A DNA stretch of 63,039 bases from Alphaproteobacteria bacterium (lineage in GTDB: Bacteria > Pseudomonadota > Alphaproteobacteria > Rhodobacterales > Rhodobacteraceae), in the NCBI GenBank assembly GCA_030425145.1, contig JAUHVK010000026.1, positions 1-63,039 of the forward strand, read 5' to 3'. Shown in pieces: positions 53,649 to 62,229 of this stretch; within the stretch, counting starts at the first letter, position 1, and the number at the start of each line of letters is the position of its first letter. A program made the translations under genes and the position numbers. A model generated the notes under the pieces. That model saw only the letters and a list, made by a program, of their open reading frames with translations, did not search any database and had not been told where the DNA came from.

Positions 53649-55031
53649 GTGCTGAATTCGCTCTCCGGTCGCTTCCTTATCCTGACCACTGTCTTCGTGA
53701 TGTTGGCAGAGGTGTTGATCTTTGTTCCGTCGATTGCGCGGTACCGGGAGGATTTTCTTCTGAACCGGTTGGAGCGGGCGCAGATCGCATCGCTTGCGCT
53801 GCTGGCGGACGACATGATCGACACCGATCTGGAAGCAGAGCTCTTGCTCAATGCCGGGGTATTCAACGTGGTGTTGCGGCGGGACGAGCTGCGGCAGCTG
53901 GTTCTGTCTTCGCCGATGCCCAGCGAGGTGGCGCAGACTTTCGACCTGCGTGAGGCGACAGCGCTGAGCCTGATCCGGGACGCGATGGCGCGTCTGATCA
54001 ATCCCGAGAACGAGACCATACGAGTGATCGGCAACCCGTTCCGCGATGGTGGTCTGCTGATCGAGATCACGCTCGATACCGGTGAATTGCGCATGGCGAT
54101 GTTCGACTACGGGCTCCGCATTCTGGCGCTCTCGGCGGTGATCTCGGTGTTCACAGCGGGGCTTTTGTTCCTTGCGGTGCGGATACTTCTGGTTAAGCCA
54201 ATTAAGGGTGTGGTCGGCCATATGCAAAGCTACGCCAAAGCCCCCGAGGATGCGCGGCGGATCATACAGCCCTCGGCCAGTGTGACCGAGTTGCGTGAGG
54301 CCGAGACCGCACTGCAAAGCTTGCAGACGCAGCTGACACAAGCGCTGAAGCAGAAAGAGCGTTTGGCGCAATTGGGGGGGGCCGTTGCCCGTGTGAGCCA
54401 TGATCTGCGGAATATCCTCACATCGGCCCAGCTGTTTACCGACCGGATCGAGATGAGCGAGGACCCGGCGGTCAAACGCATGGCACCGAAGCTTGTGAAC
54501 TCCATTACCCGCGCGGTTTCGTTGTGCGAAAGCACACTGGCCTTCGGACGGGCAGAAGAACCCGCGCCGACGCTGACCTTGTTCAACCTCGCGCAATTGG
54601 TGTCGGATGTTCTAGACAGCGAACGCCTGGCCATTGGCGATTTCGACCTGAGCCTGAGCGAAGATGTGCCGGGCAACCTGATGCTGCGGGCTGATCCGGA
54701 ACAGATGTTCCGAGTGCTGTCGAATCTTGTGCGCAATGCGCGGCAGGCGATCATCGGCACCGGTGCATCGGGTGAGATAAATGTCTCGGCACGGGTCTGC
54801 GACGATGCATGGTGTATTGATGTCACCGATACCGGGCCGGGCCTGCCGCCAAAGGCTGTCGAACACCTGTTCCAGCCGTTTCAAGGCGGTGCGCGCAAAG
54901 GTGGTTCCGGTCTGGGCCTCGCCATTGCCGAGGAATTGGTGCGCGGTCATGGCGGAACGCTGACGCTCCTCAAAACCGACAAGGGCGGCACGTCATTTCG
55001 CATTCGCTTGCCCATGGGCGGGTTGACGTAA
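53649..55031 (+). CDS. Sensor histidine kinase
   Basis: The product is 460 residues from GTG 53649 (GGAG eight bases upstream). Two membrane helices (about 7-27 and 158-180) bracket a periplasmic sensor region. The dimerisation box (VARVSHDLRNILTSAQ) and ATPase motifs (NLVRNARQAI, DTGPGLP, GSGLGLAIAEELVRGHGG) follow. No response regulator is adjacent, so it is an orphan. It is 24 bases downstream of the reductase and may be cotranscribed with TVP38-reductase. Confidence 0.92.
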   Translation: MLNSLSGRFLILTTVFVMLAEVLIFVPSIARYREDFLLNRLERAQIASLALLADDMIDTDLEAELLLNAGVFNVVLRRDELRQLVLSSPMPSEVAQTFDLREATALSLIRDAMARLINPENETIRVIGNPFRDGGLLIEITLDTGELRMAMFDYGLRILALSAVISVFTAGLLFLAVRILLVKPIKGVVGHMQSYAKAPEDARRIIQPSASVTELREAETALQSLQTQLTQALKQKERLAQLGGAVARVSHDLRNILTSAQLFTDRIEMSEDPAVKRMAPKLVNSITRAVSLCESTLAFGRAEEPAPTLTLFNLAQLVSDVLDSERLAIGDFDLSLSEDVPGNLMLRADPEQMFRVLSNLVRNARQAIIGTGASGEINVSARVCDDAWCIDVTDTGPGLPPKAVEHLFQPFQGGARKGGSGLGLAIAEELVRGHGGTLTLLKTDKGGTSFRIRLPMGGLT

Positions 55032-55110
55032 CGCATTCTGAAGTGGGTGCGAAAATTCTTGGAATTTGCGCTTGCATCATCCCCGCACTGCGTCTATTCC
55101 CCCGCCTCGT

Positions 55111-55187
55111 GGACCGATAGCTCAGCTGGATAGAGTACTTGACTACGAATCAAGGGGTCGGGGGTTCGAATCCTCCTCGGTCCGCCA
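55111..55187 (+). tRNA. tRNA-Arg (ACG anticodon)
   Basis: GGACCGA/TCGGTCC acceptor stem, D arm AGCTCAGCTGGATAGAGT, anticodon stem CTTGA/TCAAG with loop CTACGAA (anticodon ACG), T arm GGGGGTTCGAATCCTCC, and encoded CCA. The A34 is the substrate of TadA. Its 3' end is a classic integration site. Confidence 0.97.
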
Positions 55188-55196
55188 TTAATTTCA

Positions 55197-55227
55197 AAGG
55201 CTTAGCGTGTATTCGCTGAGCCTTTTT
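55197..55227 (+). terminator. Terminator of tRNA-Arg
   Basis: AAGGCTTAGCG and CGCTGAGCCTT form an 11-bp stem with one G-T/C mismatch around TGTATT, followed by TTT and further T-rich sequence. Confidence 0.8.
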
Positions 55228-55408
55228 GAATTTTTAGTCTCTTTTTAGTCACTTCAGGCGCAAGGCTTTGGGGTGGTGAGGCATGCTCTGCGATGTTCAC
55301 CCTTTCTGGCGGACTCGCTTCAAAGACAAACATCAGCTACCCTCAATCAGCCTAGGTATAGTCGTAACCTTGGGCATCGCGATGCTCTTCAATGAAGGAG
55401 AGATCGCG

Positions 55409-55609
55409 ATGAGGATACTTTCGAAACGTCAGCTGAAGGAGCTGGTCTTGTATTCGCCGCAACATGTCGCACATCTGGAGAAGGCAGGCCTGTTCCCGAA
55501 GCGGATTCAGCTTGGCCCGAACAGAGCGGGATGGGTTGAAGCCGAAGTGCTGGAGTGGCTTGAAGAACGGCTGGCCAATCGGGACACCGCACCCGACACT
55601 CCTGAATAA
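55409..55609 (+). CDS. AlpA-like HTH regulator of mobile element
   Basis: This 66-residue protein starts MRILSKRQLKELVLYSPQHV with AAGGAGAG seven bases before the ATG. It has the AlpA/MerR-like HTH fold (HLEKAGLFPKRIQLGPNRAG, WVEAEVLEWLEERLA). AlpA proteins activate excision or integrase genes of prophages and islands. The integrase it would control is absent, consistent with a decayed element beside tRNA-Arg. It is a marker of mobile DNA. Confidence 0.85.
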   Translation: MRILSKRQLKELVLYSPQHVAHLEKAGLFPKRIQLGPNRAGWVEAEVLEWLEERLANRDTAPDTPE

Positions 55610-55615
55610 GGAGCT

Positions 55616-55646
55616 GGGTGGCCGAGGGTGCACACCTCGGTCACCC
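55616..55646 (+). terminator. Hairpin after the AlpA-like gene
   Basis: GGGTG.CCGAGG pairs with CCTCGG.CACCC around a GTGCACA loop, six bases after the stop codon. No T-run follows. The 216 bases from here to 55862 show no gene. Confidence 0.45.
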
Positions 55647-55862
55647 AATCGGAACTGTGGTGAGATCTCGACAATGCGTAGGTTCGCACTGTTGGAGTGA
55701 TCGCACTGCTTGTTGAAGAGGCAGTGTTTAGCTGCTCGAATGAGGGGAAGTGTCTGTCTTTGACAGGTCCGACTTTTTGAAGTCAGACAAAACGCGAGTT
55801 CAAGGGTCACAGATCTGGTCTTTCTTGCGCGCAGTGTTGTCCTCCAGTCACCGTCCAAGAGA

Positions 55863-56771
55863 CTATCTGTCACCAAAAGCTTGATCTTCATGAGGTATGT
55901 GGCGACGGCCCAGCACCGCCAAAAGCCGCGCAAGAGCGGGTTCTTGTCCAGGAGGCTCGTGGCCTTCGGTTCGAGATGTGTCCCGATAAGGGCCACCATC
56001 GAAGACATACATGCCGGAACTGGCTCTCTGAAGCCAATCATAGCGCTCTAATTCAACGTCGTTTCGGATGATCGATCGGTTCGAGAACGCGTTTTCGACG
56101 ATTTCGCGTTTTTCGGAGGCAGTGGCGCAAATATGAAGCCTGGAAAGGCTTTTCATGAGTTCGAGGAATTGAATGCGGTTTTGCGCAACTTGCTTTGGAT
56201 CGGGCATGTTGCCAAGGCGTTCCATGGCTGTCGCCAGGTTGAGTTCAAGCTTGTTTTTCTGCTTCTCGAATAAGGTCTTGTCGAGGGTGCCGTCGATTAA
56301 GAGATCGGTCAGGCGATCCAGCCGGCGTTCGTCCGCCGCGATCTGCAGCTTGATGGCATCGCGGTGCGAGCCCAATTGTGAATCAACTGGGTCTGCGTCC
56401 CATGCTTTGCGTAGTTTGTCTGCGACCTTCGGATCGATTTCCAACTGTCTCAACGCTCTGAGGATCGTTTCTTCAAGCCGATCTTCACGTATGGTCTTGG
56501 TTGGACAGGCCGTCGTCTGACACCGGTAATACACATGACCCTTCTGAATTTCTGGGCTCATTGGACCGTGATACAACCCGCACCGTAATGACTCGCGGTA
56601 GAGGTGATTATGACGGGTGGAGATCTTGCCATGGCGGTTTGCCTTGATGTTCTGCACCCGCTTGAACTGGGACGGGCCGTCCCAAGTGTCTCGGACCTCT
56701 GTGGCGTTGCTGTGCTCTTCGGGCGCAGCATGGAGGTCCTGGTCGAGCCACTCTTCCGAGATAGGGGCCAA
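55863..56771 (-). pseudogene. Remnant of a large serine recombinase (C-terminal part)
   Basis: The 302-codon frame reads as the C-terminal half of a site-specific serine recombinase. It contains a degraded zinc beta ribbon (LRCGLYHGPMSPEIQKGHVY, then YYRCQTTACPTKT) and the long coiled-coil (ERRLDRLTDLLIDGTLDKTL, KQKNKLELNLATAMERLG). One expected zinc Cys is replaced (CGLY instead of CG.C), and the N-terminal catalytic resolvase domain with its serine is missing: the frame begins abruptly with a TTG and continues upstream into unrelated sequence. It was probably inactivated long ago. Confidence 0.72.
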
Positions 56772-57445
56772 ACAATCCAGGAGCGCCTCCGAGGTCCGTA
56801 GAGAGCCTATTTTGTTGAAAAACTCGGTGTCTTAGCGTGAAAGGTGAAAAAAGCAGAATATCCTCCCGCAGAACTCCGTTTTCGCGAACGTCATTTTCTG
56901 AAGGAGTACTCCTTAGAACAGTGTGCCAAGAAATTCAGACAATTTTCGTCTGTCCGAGTTTTTCAACACAATCAGCCCAAAGTGGTCGTCGGTGATGCCC
57001 GCGGCATTCGTAGCGATGGGCGGATTCCAGACATTCTCTGCGAGAGCGAAGAGCCCGAGGCGAAGCGGTGGAAGCAGACTTTCAGATCAAGCTGCCAAGC
57101 CCAAATCTGAAGCCGCCGTTCGCCGCTCCGGTGCCGAATTGGGAAGATGGAGGACAAAGCGGCGCCTTGCCGCGTTCGCTCAGGAATCGGCTTGCCCTAA
57201 AAAAGCGACATTACAAGAGCCCGTGCGGTACATGGTGTTCGCGTAATTGACCGCCTTGTTACGCCCCCAACACTGGCTTCGATTTATCCGTCGGCATTAT
57301 TCGCAGAAAGGTTTTTTCGCGATTTCGACGAGATGGGTCGGAAAAGCGTATGCCTCATCCCGGGAAATGCCAGACCTTTTCCAAGGATGAATTTCCCCTA
57401 ATGCTCGGGTAACCGGCACATCGATCAAGTGAGACACGCAAACGC
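56772..57445. other. Gene-free interval of the decayed island
   Basis: No convincing coding region is seen. The 154-bp element with inverted ends lies at 56814-56967. Short frames at 56844-57250 have no ribosome site, family match or coding pattern. The last 100 bases should hold the promoter of the Lrp/AsnC gene. Confidence 0.5.
56814..56967. mobile_element. Putative 154-bp MITE-like element with 14-bp inverted ends
   Basis: GTTGAAAAACTCGG at 56814-56827 is the exact reverse complement of CCGAGTTTTTCAAC at 56954-56967. The interior has a 14-bp palindrome AAGGAGTACTCCTT (56901-56914) and no gene. Target duplications were not evident. Confidence 0.45.
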
Positions 57446-57934
57446 ATGAAGAAGCTGGGCCTAGACGCAACGGACATTCGTATCCTCAGTGCTGTCCAGC
57501 AGCATGGACAACTCAGCAAGACGCGTTTGGCCGAGCTTGTGAACCTGTCGCCAACACCTTGCTGGGCGCGGCTCGACCGGCTGAAAGCCGCAGGTTATAT
57601 CCGCGGATACCACGCCGAGTTGGCGTTGGAGCGGATCGTCGATTTCACCCAAGTCGTCGTCACGGTCTCACTGGGATCACACCGTAAGGCCGAGTTCGTT
57701 CGCTTCGAAGACTACATCATGAAGCTGGACGAGGTCACCGATTGCATCGCGACCGGCGGTGGTATGGACTATGTGATGAAAGTCGCGACACCCAGCCTTG
57801 CTGCCTTTCAGGCGATCATGGAAGACATGCTTGCGGCCGAACTCTCGATTGAACGCTACATGACATACATCGCGACTCGTCAGATCAAAAACAGCAGGCC
57901 CAATCTGGCAAAACTGATCGCAAAAAGCAGGTAA
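57446..57934 (+). CDS. Lrp/AsnC-family transcriptional regulator
   Basis: The product is 162 residues. The N-terminal HTH (LDATDIRILSAVQQHGQLSK, then LSPTPCWARLDRLKAAGYIR) and C-terminal RAM ligand domain (VTDCIATGGGMDYVMKVATP) are typical. Such regulators respond to amino acids or related small molecules. It is 164 bases upstream of the DmdA-like operon on the same strand and is the obvious candidate controller; repeats in between look like its operator. Confidence 0.93.
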   Translation: MKKLGLDATDIRILSAVQQHGQLSKTRLAELVNLSPTPCWARLDRLKAAGYIRGYHAELALERIVDFTQVVVTVSLGSHRKAEFVRFEDYIMKLDEVTDCIATGGGMDYVMKVATPSLAAFQAIMEDMLAAELSIERYMTYIATRQIKNSRPNLAKLIAKSR

Positions 57935-57947
57935 GCACGGTTCCAGA

Positions 57948-57990
57948 CTGAACGGCCTCTACTTGGACTGATAATTGGTCTGAACGGCCT
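57948..57990 (+). promoter_or_regulatory. Direct repeats, candidate Lrp/AsnC operator
   Basis: CTGAACGGCCT occurs at 57948-57958 and 57980-57990, 32 bases apart (about three helical turns). An overlapping inverted pair GGTCTGA (57977-57983) and TCAGACC (58006-58012) extends the structure. CTGATAA (57968) and TTATCAG (58003) also mirror each other. Confidence 0.5.
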
Positions 57991-58098
57991 AATCAGCGCG
58001 CGTTATCAGACCGAAACCACCCCGATTTTCAATCTAAGTCTTCGACAGGTTTCAAGACTTCACAGGCCGGTCAGGCCACCTGCTGCGAGGGCGAAAAC

Positions 58099-59241
58099 AT
58101 GACACAAACAGACGACTTTGGCTTCGGCACACAAATCCGCAAATCCCCGTATTTCGATGCAACAGTCCGCTGGGGCGCCAAGGGTTTTTCTGTTTACAAT
58201 CATATGTATATCCCCCGCGACTTTGGCGACCCGGAACAAAATTTCTGGAACCTCGTGAATGACGCGATCCTGTGTGACGTTGCCGTTGAGCGTCAGGTCG
58301 AAATCACTGGTCCGGACGCGGCTGCATTCGTCCAAATGCTGACACCGCGCGACCTTTCCAAGATGGCGGTGGGCCAGTGCAAATATATCCTGATCACAAA
58401 CGCCGAGGGCGGCATTCTGAACGATCCGATCCTTCTGCGGCTCGCGGAAAACCATTTCTGGATCTCGCTGGCGGACAGCGACATCCTGCTTTGGGCGCAG
58501 GGCGTGGCGGTGCATTCTGGCATGGATGTCACAATTCGCGAACCCGATGTTTCGCCGCTTCAGCTTCAAGGGCCAAAGTCTGGCCTTATCATGCAGGCTC
58601 TGTTCGGTGACAGCATCTTGGACCTGAAATATTATTGGCTGCGCGAAGTCGATCTGGACGGCATTCCACTTATCGTGTCGCGTACCGGCTGGTCTAGCGA
58701 GCTTGGCTATGAGCTTTACCTGCGGGACAGCTCCAAAGGCGACCTTCTTTGGGAACGCATCATGGCTGCGGGCATGGAATTCGGTCTCAAGCCAGGGCAC
58801 ACTTCCTCGATCCGCCGGATCGAAGGTGGCATGCTGTCCTATCACGCAGATGCCGACATCAACACCAATCCGTTCGAGCTAGGCTTTGATCGCCTTGTGA
58901 ATCTCGACATGGAAGCGGAATTCATCGGCAAGGCCGCGCTGCGTCGCATCAAAGAAGAAGGCCCCAAGCGCAAGCAGATCGGCTTGGTGATTGACTGCGA
59001 CCCGCTCACAGGCCCGAACACGACATTCTGGACAATCAACCAGAGCGGGGCGGAAATCGGCAAGGTGACATCGGCAGTCTATTCGCCCCGTCTTGAGAAG
59101 AACATCGCATTGGCAATGGTTGAGGCAGATGCTGTGGTTCTTGGTGCGGAAGTCGAAGTCGTGACGAAATCCGGACCGACCAAGGCGACTGTGGTCGAAT
59201 TCCCCTTCTACGACCCCAAGAAACAAATCGCAGCGGCGTAA
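58099..59241 (+). CDS. DmdA/GcvT-like aminomethyltransferase-family protein
   Basis: The 380-residue protein has a GcvT/DmdA fold: VYNHMYIPRDFGD, LCDVAVERQVEITGPDA, MLTPRDLSKM, GGILNDPI, HFWISLADSDILLW, VSPLQLQGPKSG, then the C-terminal GcvT_C barrel (IGKVTSAVYSPRLEKNIALA). DVAVERQV and WISLADSDLLLW-type blocks resemble DmdA, the tetrahydrofolate-dependent DMSP demethylase, more than glycine-cleavage T protein. But the segment TGWSSELGYELYLRD and KPGHTSSIRRIEGGMLSYHA differ from DmdA as I remember it (there SGYSKQGGFEIYVE). The likely role is methyl transfer to tetrahydrofolate from an unknown methylated acid. It is first of a four-gene operon. Confidence 0.8.
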   Translation: MTQTDDFGFGTQIRKSPYFDATVRWGAKGFSVYNHMYIPRDFGDPEQNFWNLVNDAILCDVAVERQVEITGPDAAAFVQMLTPRDLSKMAVGQCKYILITNAEGGILNDPILLRLAENHFWISLADSDILLWAQGVAVHSGMDVTIREPDVSPLQLQGPKSGLIMQALFGDSILDLKYYWLREVDLDGIPLIVSRTGWSSELGYELYLRDSSKGDLLWERIMAAGMEFGLKPGHTSSIRRIEGGMLSYHADADINTNPFELGFDRLVNLDMEAEFIGKAALRRIKEEGPKRKQIGLVIDCDPLTGPNTTFWTINQSGAEIGKVTSAVYSPRLEKNIALAMVEADAVVLGAEVEVVTKSGPTKATVVEFPFYDPKKQIAAA

Positions 59242-59256
59242 CGGGCCAGGATCAAA

Positions 59257-59291
59257 GGCGGCGCGGGCATCCTCGGGAGGCACGCGCCGCC
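59257..59291 (+). other. Hairpin between the DmdA-like and OsmC genes
   Basis: GGCGGCGCG and CGCGCCGCC form a 9-bp stem with a 17-base loop and no T-run. It may set relative mRNA stability within the operon. Confidence 0.45.
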
Positions 59292-59322
59292 GCACCTCTC
59301 ACCTTCGTCAGAGATTTCAAAT

Positions 59323-59772
59323 ATGTCTGATCTTTCCATCGAGCTGCACTGGCAGCGCGCAGAACCCGTGTTTGCGACAGGCACCTATTCAAACGCACAT
59401 ATCGTGCAGATGAACAGATTGTACGATATTACCGTCGACTCTGCCCCGGATTGGGGCGGTGACCCGTCGAATACTAACCCCGAGCAAGCATTGGCTTCGG
59501 CTCTTTCAAGCTGCCACATGATGACCTTCCTCGCTCTGGCTGCCAAGGCGGGATGGCCCGTCGCAAGCTATCACGACTATGCCGAGGCGCATCTTGGCAA
59601 GAACCCGAAAGGTCAGATGTCGGTGACGCGGATTGATCTGCACCCGGTGGTCCGTTTCGACACAGGTTTTACTGTGACCGATGCGCAACTGGCCGAGATG
59701 CAGGATCGGGCGCACCGCTACTGCTTTATCGCCAATACACTGGCCGACAGCGTCGAAATCAACATTCGCTAA
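59323..59772 (+). CDS. OsmC-family protein
   Basis: The product is 149 residues. The two redox cysteines of OsmC/Ohr peroxidases are visible (SSCHMMTFLALAAKAG and HRYCFIANTLADSVEI). The family detoxifies organic peroxides or acts on thiol compounds. A thiol-handling protein beside a methyl-sulfur-type demethylase could protect from methanethiol or its oxidation products, but this is inference. It lies 81 bases after the demethylase gene and 12 before the crotonase gene. Confidence 0.9.
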   Translation: MSDLSIELHWQRAEPVFATGTYSNAHIVQMNRLYDITVDSAPDWGGDPSNTNPEQALASALSSCHMMTFLALAAKAGWPVASYHDYAEAHLGKNPKGQMSVTRIDLHPVVRFDTGFTVTDAQLAEMQDRAHRYCFIANTLADSVEINIR

Positions 59773-59784
59773 AGGACCGCGCCC

Positions 59785-60585
59785 ATGCACACGGATCAAA
59801 TTCTTCTCGGGGATCTTAGCGAAGATGGCATTTTGCGCCTGACCCTTAATGACGTGAAACGGCGCAATGCGTTGTCCGAGGCGATGCTGGATACACTCCG
59901 CACAGCCATCGCGGATGCAGGCCGTAATCCTTCGGTCCGGGTGATCATCCTTGCTGCAAACGGGCCTGCCTTTTGTGCCGGTCACGATCTGAAGGAATTG
60001 ACAGCCAGACGCCGCGATTATGACGGTGGCAAGGCCTATTTCGCAGAGGTCATGGCCCTGTGTTCCGGGGCCATGCTGGGCATTGTAGCTTGCCCCAAGC
60101 CTATCATTGCAGAGGTCAAAGGTATCGCCACAGCGGCAGGCTGCCAATTGGTGGCAAGCTGCGATCTGGCCATTGCCGCCGAGACCGCACAATTCAGCAC
60201 TCCTGGCGTTCATATCGGTCTCTTCTGCTCCACGCCCATGGTGGCCTTGTCGCGCAACGTGTCCAACAAGCACGCGATGGAGATGCTGTTGACCGGCGAC
60301 ATGACTCCTGCAACCCGCGCCGCCGAGATCGGATTGGTCAATCGCGTCGTGTCCGAGGCTTCGCTGCGACAGGCGACCTCAGAAATGGCACTAAAGATTG
60401 CGTCGAAATCGAGCATGACATTGGCCACCGGAAAACGCGCGTTCTACGCACAGCGCGAGATGCCCTTGGCCGATGCCTATGACTACGCGTCAAAGGTGAT
60501 GGTCGAAAATATGCTGGCAACAGATGCCGAGGAAGGCATCGGCGCCTTCATCGAAAAACGCATCCCTCAGTGGCAGGACGCCTAA
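59785..60585 (+). CDS. Crotonase-fold protein lacking catalytic glutamates (ECHDC3-like)
   Basis: This 266-residue crotonase has the CoA/oxyanion motif AFCAGHDLKEL (64-72) intact. The two acid/base glutamates of enoyl-CoA hydratases are replaced: Q121 in AAGCQLVASCDLA and G141 in STPGVHIGLFCS. FCSTPMVALSR is typical of the ECHDC3 group. It is therefore unlikely to be a normal hydratase and may act as a CoA thioester hydrolase, decarboxylase or isomerase. It is three bases from the downstream acyl-CoA synthetase gene. Confidence 0.88.
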   Translation: MHTDQILLGDLSEDGILRLTLNDVKRRNALSEAMLDTLRTAIADAGRNPSVRVIILAANGPAFCAGHDLKELTARRRDYDGGKAYFAEVMALCSGAMLGIVACPKPIIAEVKGIATAAGCQLVASCDLAIAAETAQFSTPGVHIGLFCSTPMVALSRNVSNKHAMEMLLTGDMTPATRAAEIGLVNRVVSEASLRQATSEMALKIASKSSMTLATGKRAFYAQREMPLADAYDYASKVMVENMLATDAEEGIGAFIEKRIPQWQDA

Positions 60586-60588
60586 GAC

Positions 60589-62229
60589 ATGGCCACAAAT
60601 CCTTACAACACCGATCTGGATCGCAACCCGGCCAACCACCAGCCGCTTACGCCTCTCACTTTTCTGGAGCGGGCCGCCAACGTGTTCCCCGATCACACCG
60701 CGATTGTCCATGGCGGCTTGCGGCGCAGCTATGCAGACTTCTATGCGCGCTCACGGTGTTTGGCGTCCGCACTGACACAGCGCGGACTTGGACGGGGGGA
60801 TACGGTTTCTGCGATGCTCCCGAATATCCCGGCCATGCTTGAATGCCACTACGGCGTTCCCATGTGCGGCGCTGTTCTTCATTCGATCAACACACGGCTC
60901 GACGCCGCGATCATCGCATTCCAACTTGATCACGCGATGTCGAAGATCGTCTTTGTCGATGCTGAATTCCTGCCCCTGATGCAAGACGCGTTGGAATTGG
61001 CGCAGGTCAGTCCCACTGTCATCCTAGTCGATGATCCTGAATATGACGGCGCACGCGCTGCGTTCGACGGGACCGAGTATGAGAGCTTCTTAGGCGAAGG
61101 CGATCCGGACTTTGCCTGGCTTATGCCCGAAGACGAATGGGACGCCATTTCGATCAACTACACCTCCGGGACAACAGGCGATCCGAAAGGCGTCGTTTCC
61201 CACCATCGTGGCGCGTATCTGTTGGCACAGGGTAATGCGCTGACCACCTCGATGCGCAAACACGCCGTCTACTTGTGGACGCTGCCAATGTTTCATTGCA
61301 ACGGCTGGTGCTTCCCGTGGACGCTATCCGCGATCATCGGAACCCATGTCTGCTTGCGGCAAGTCCGGGCTGCGCCGATATGGGCCGCATTGTCGGATGA
61401 AACCGTGACCCATCTTTGTGGCGCTCCGATTGTGATGTCGCTACTGATCTCTGCGCCCGCAAAAGAGCAAAGAGCGCTTGACCATACAGTTCAGTTCTTC
61501 ACTGCAGCTGCACCACCGCCAGAGAAGCTGTTGGCCGACATGAAAACCGCAGGGTTTGACGTTACCCACCTTTACGGGCTCACTGAAACTTATGGACCCG
61601 CTGTCGTGAACGATTGGCATGAAGACTGGTCTTCACTACCAAGCCATGAACAGGCGCGGCTGAAATCGCGTCAGGGTGTGCGTTACCTGCCCCTTGAAGG
61701 GCTGGATGTGCTTGATCCTGAAACGATGCACCCAGTTCCCCGCGATGGGGAAACGATGGGCGAGGTCATGTTCAGAGGCAACGTCGTGATGAAAGGCTAC
61801 TTTCGAAATCCGGCCGCCACACAGAAAGCCTTTGAGGGTGGTTGGTTCCATTCGGGCGATCTTGGCGTGGTGCATCCCGATGGGTACATCCAGCTCAAGG
61901 ATCGTTCAAAGGACATCATCATCTCTGGCGGAGAAAACATTTCCTCCATCGAGGTAGAAGAGGTACTTTACAGCTACCCTGCAGTAGAAATTGCCGCTGT
62001 CGTCGCCATGCCCCATGAGAAATGGGGCGAAACCCCCTGCGCATTTATCGAAGCCGCACCCGGTCAGGACATCGACACAGAAGCGTTGCGCGCATGGTGC
62101 CGCGAGAGACTGGCTGCCTACAAAGTTCCAGGCAGGTTCATCATTACAAGCATCCCCAGAACTTCGACCGGCAAAATCCAGAAATTTGCCTTACGTGATT
62201 TCGCCAAAGAATTGGTTAACCAAAGCTAA
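60589..62229 (+). CDS. Acyl-CoA synthetase (DmdB/medium-chain type)
   Basis: The product is 546 residues of the ANL superfamily. The AMP-binding loop is YTSGTTGDPKGVV (191-203), the second core motif is LYGLTETYGP, and the hinge/A8 region is HSGDLGVVHPDGYIQLKDRSKD. The conserved C-terminal lysine lies in TGKIQKFALRDF. It resembles the DmdB group that activates 3-methylmercaptopropionate, but the same sequence style covers many short/medium-chain ligases. In this operon it would convert the demethylated acid to its CoA ester. Confidence 0.9.
   Translation: MATNPYNTDLDRNPANHQPLTPLTFLERAANVFPDHTAIVHGGLRRSYADFYARSRCLASALTQRGLGRGDTVSAMLPNIPAMLECHYGVPMCGAVLHSINTRLDAAIIAFQLDHAMSKIVFVDAEFLPLMQDALELAQVSPTVILVDDPEYDGARAAFDGTEYESFLGEGDPDFAWLMPEDEWDAISINYTSGTTGDPKGVVSHHRGAYLLAQGNALTTSMRKHAVYLWTLPMFHCNGWCFPWTLSAIIGTHVCLRQVRAAPIWAALSDETVTHLCGAPIVMSLLISAPAKEQRALDHTVQFFTAAAPPPEKLLADMKTAGFDVTHLYGLTETYGPAVVNDWHEDWSSLPSHEQARLKSRQGVRYLPLEGLDVLDPETMHPVPRDGETMGEVMFRGNVVMKGYFRNPAATQKAFEGGWFHSGDLGVVHPDGYIQLKDRSKDIIISGGENISSIEVEEVLYSYPAVEIAAVVAMPHEKWGETPCAFIEAAPGQDIDTEALRAWCRERLAAYKVPGRFIITSIPRTSTGKIQKFALRDFAKELVNQS

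Noticed and set aside
58099-59241. Naming the demethylase gene dmdA or gcvT
   Set aside because: Blocks around the substrate region differ from both as I remember them, and no gcvH or gcvP is nearby, so a symbol would overstate the evidence.
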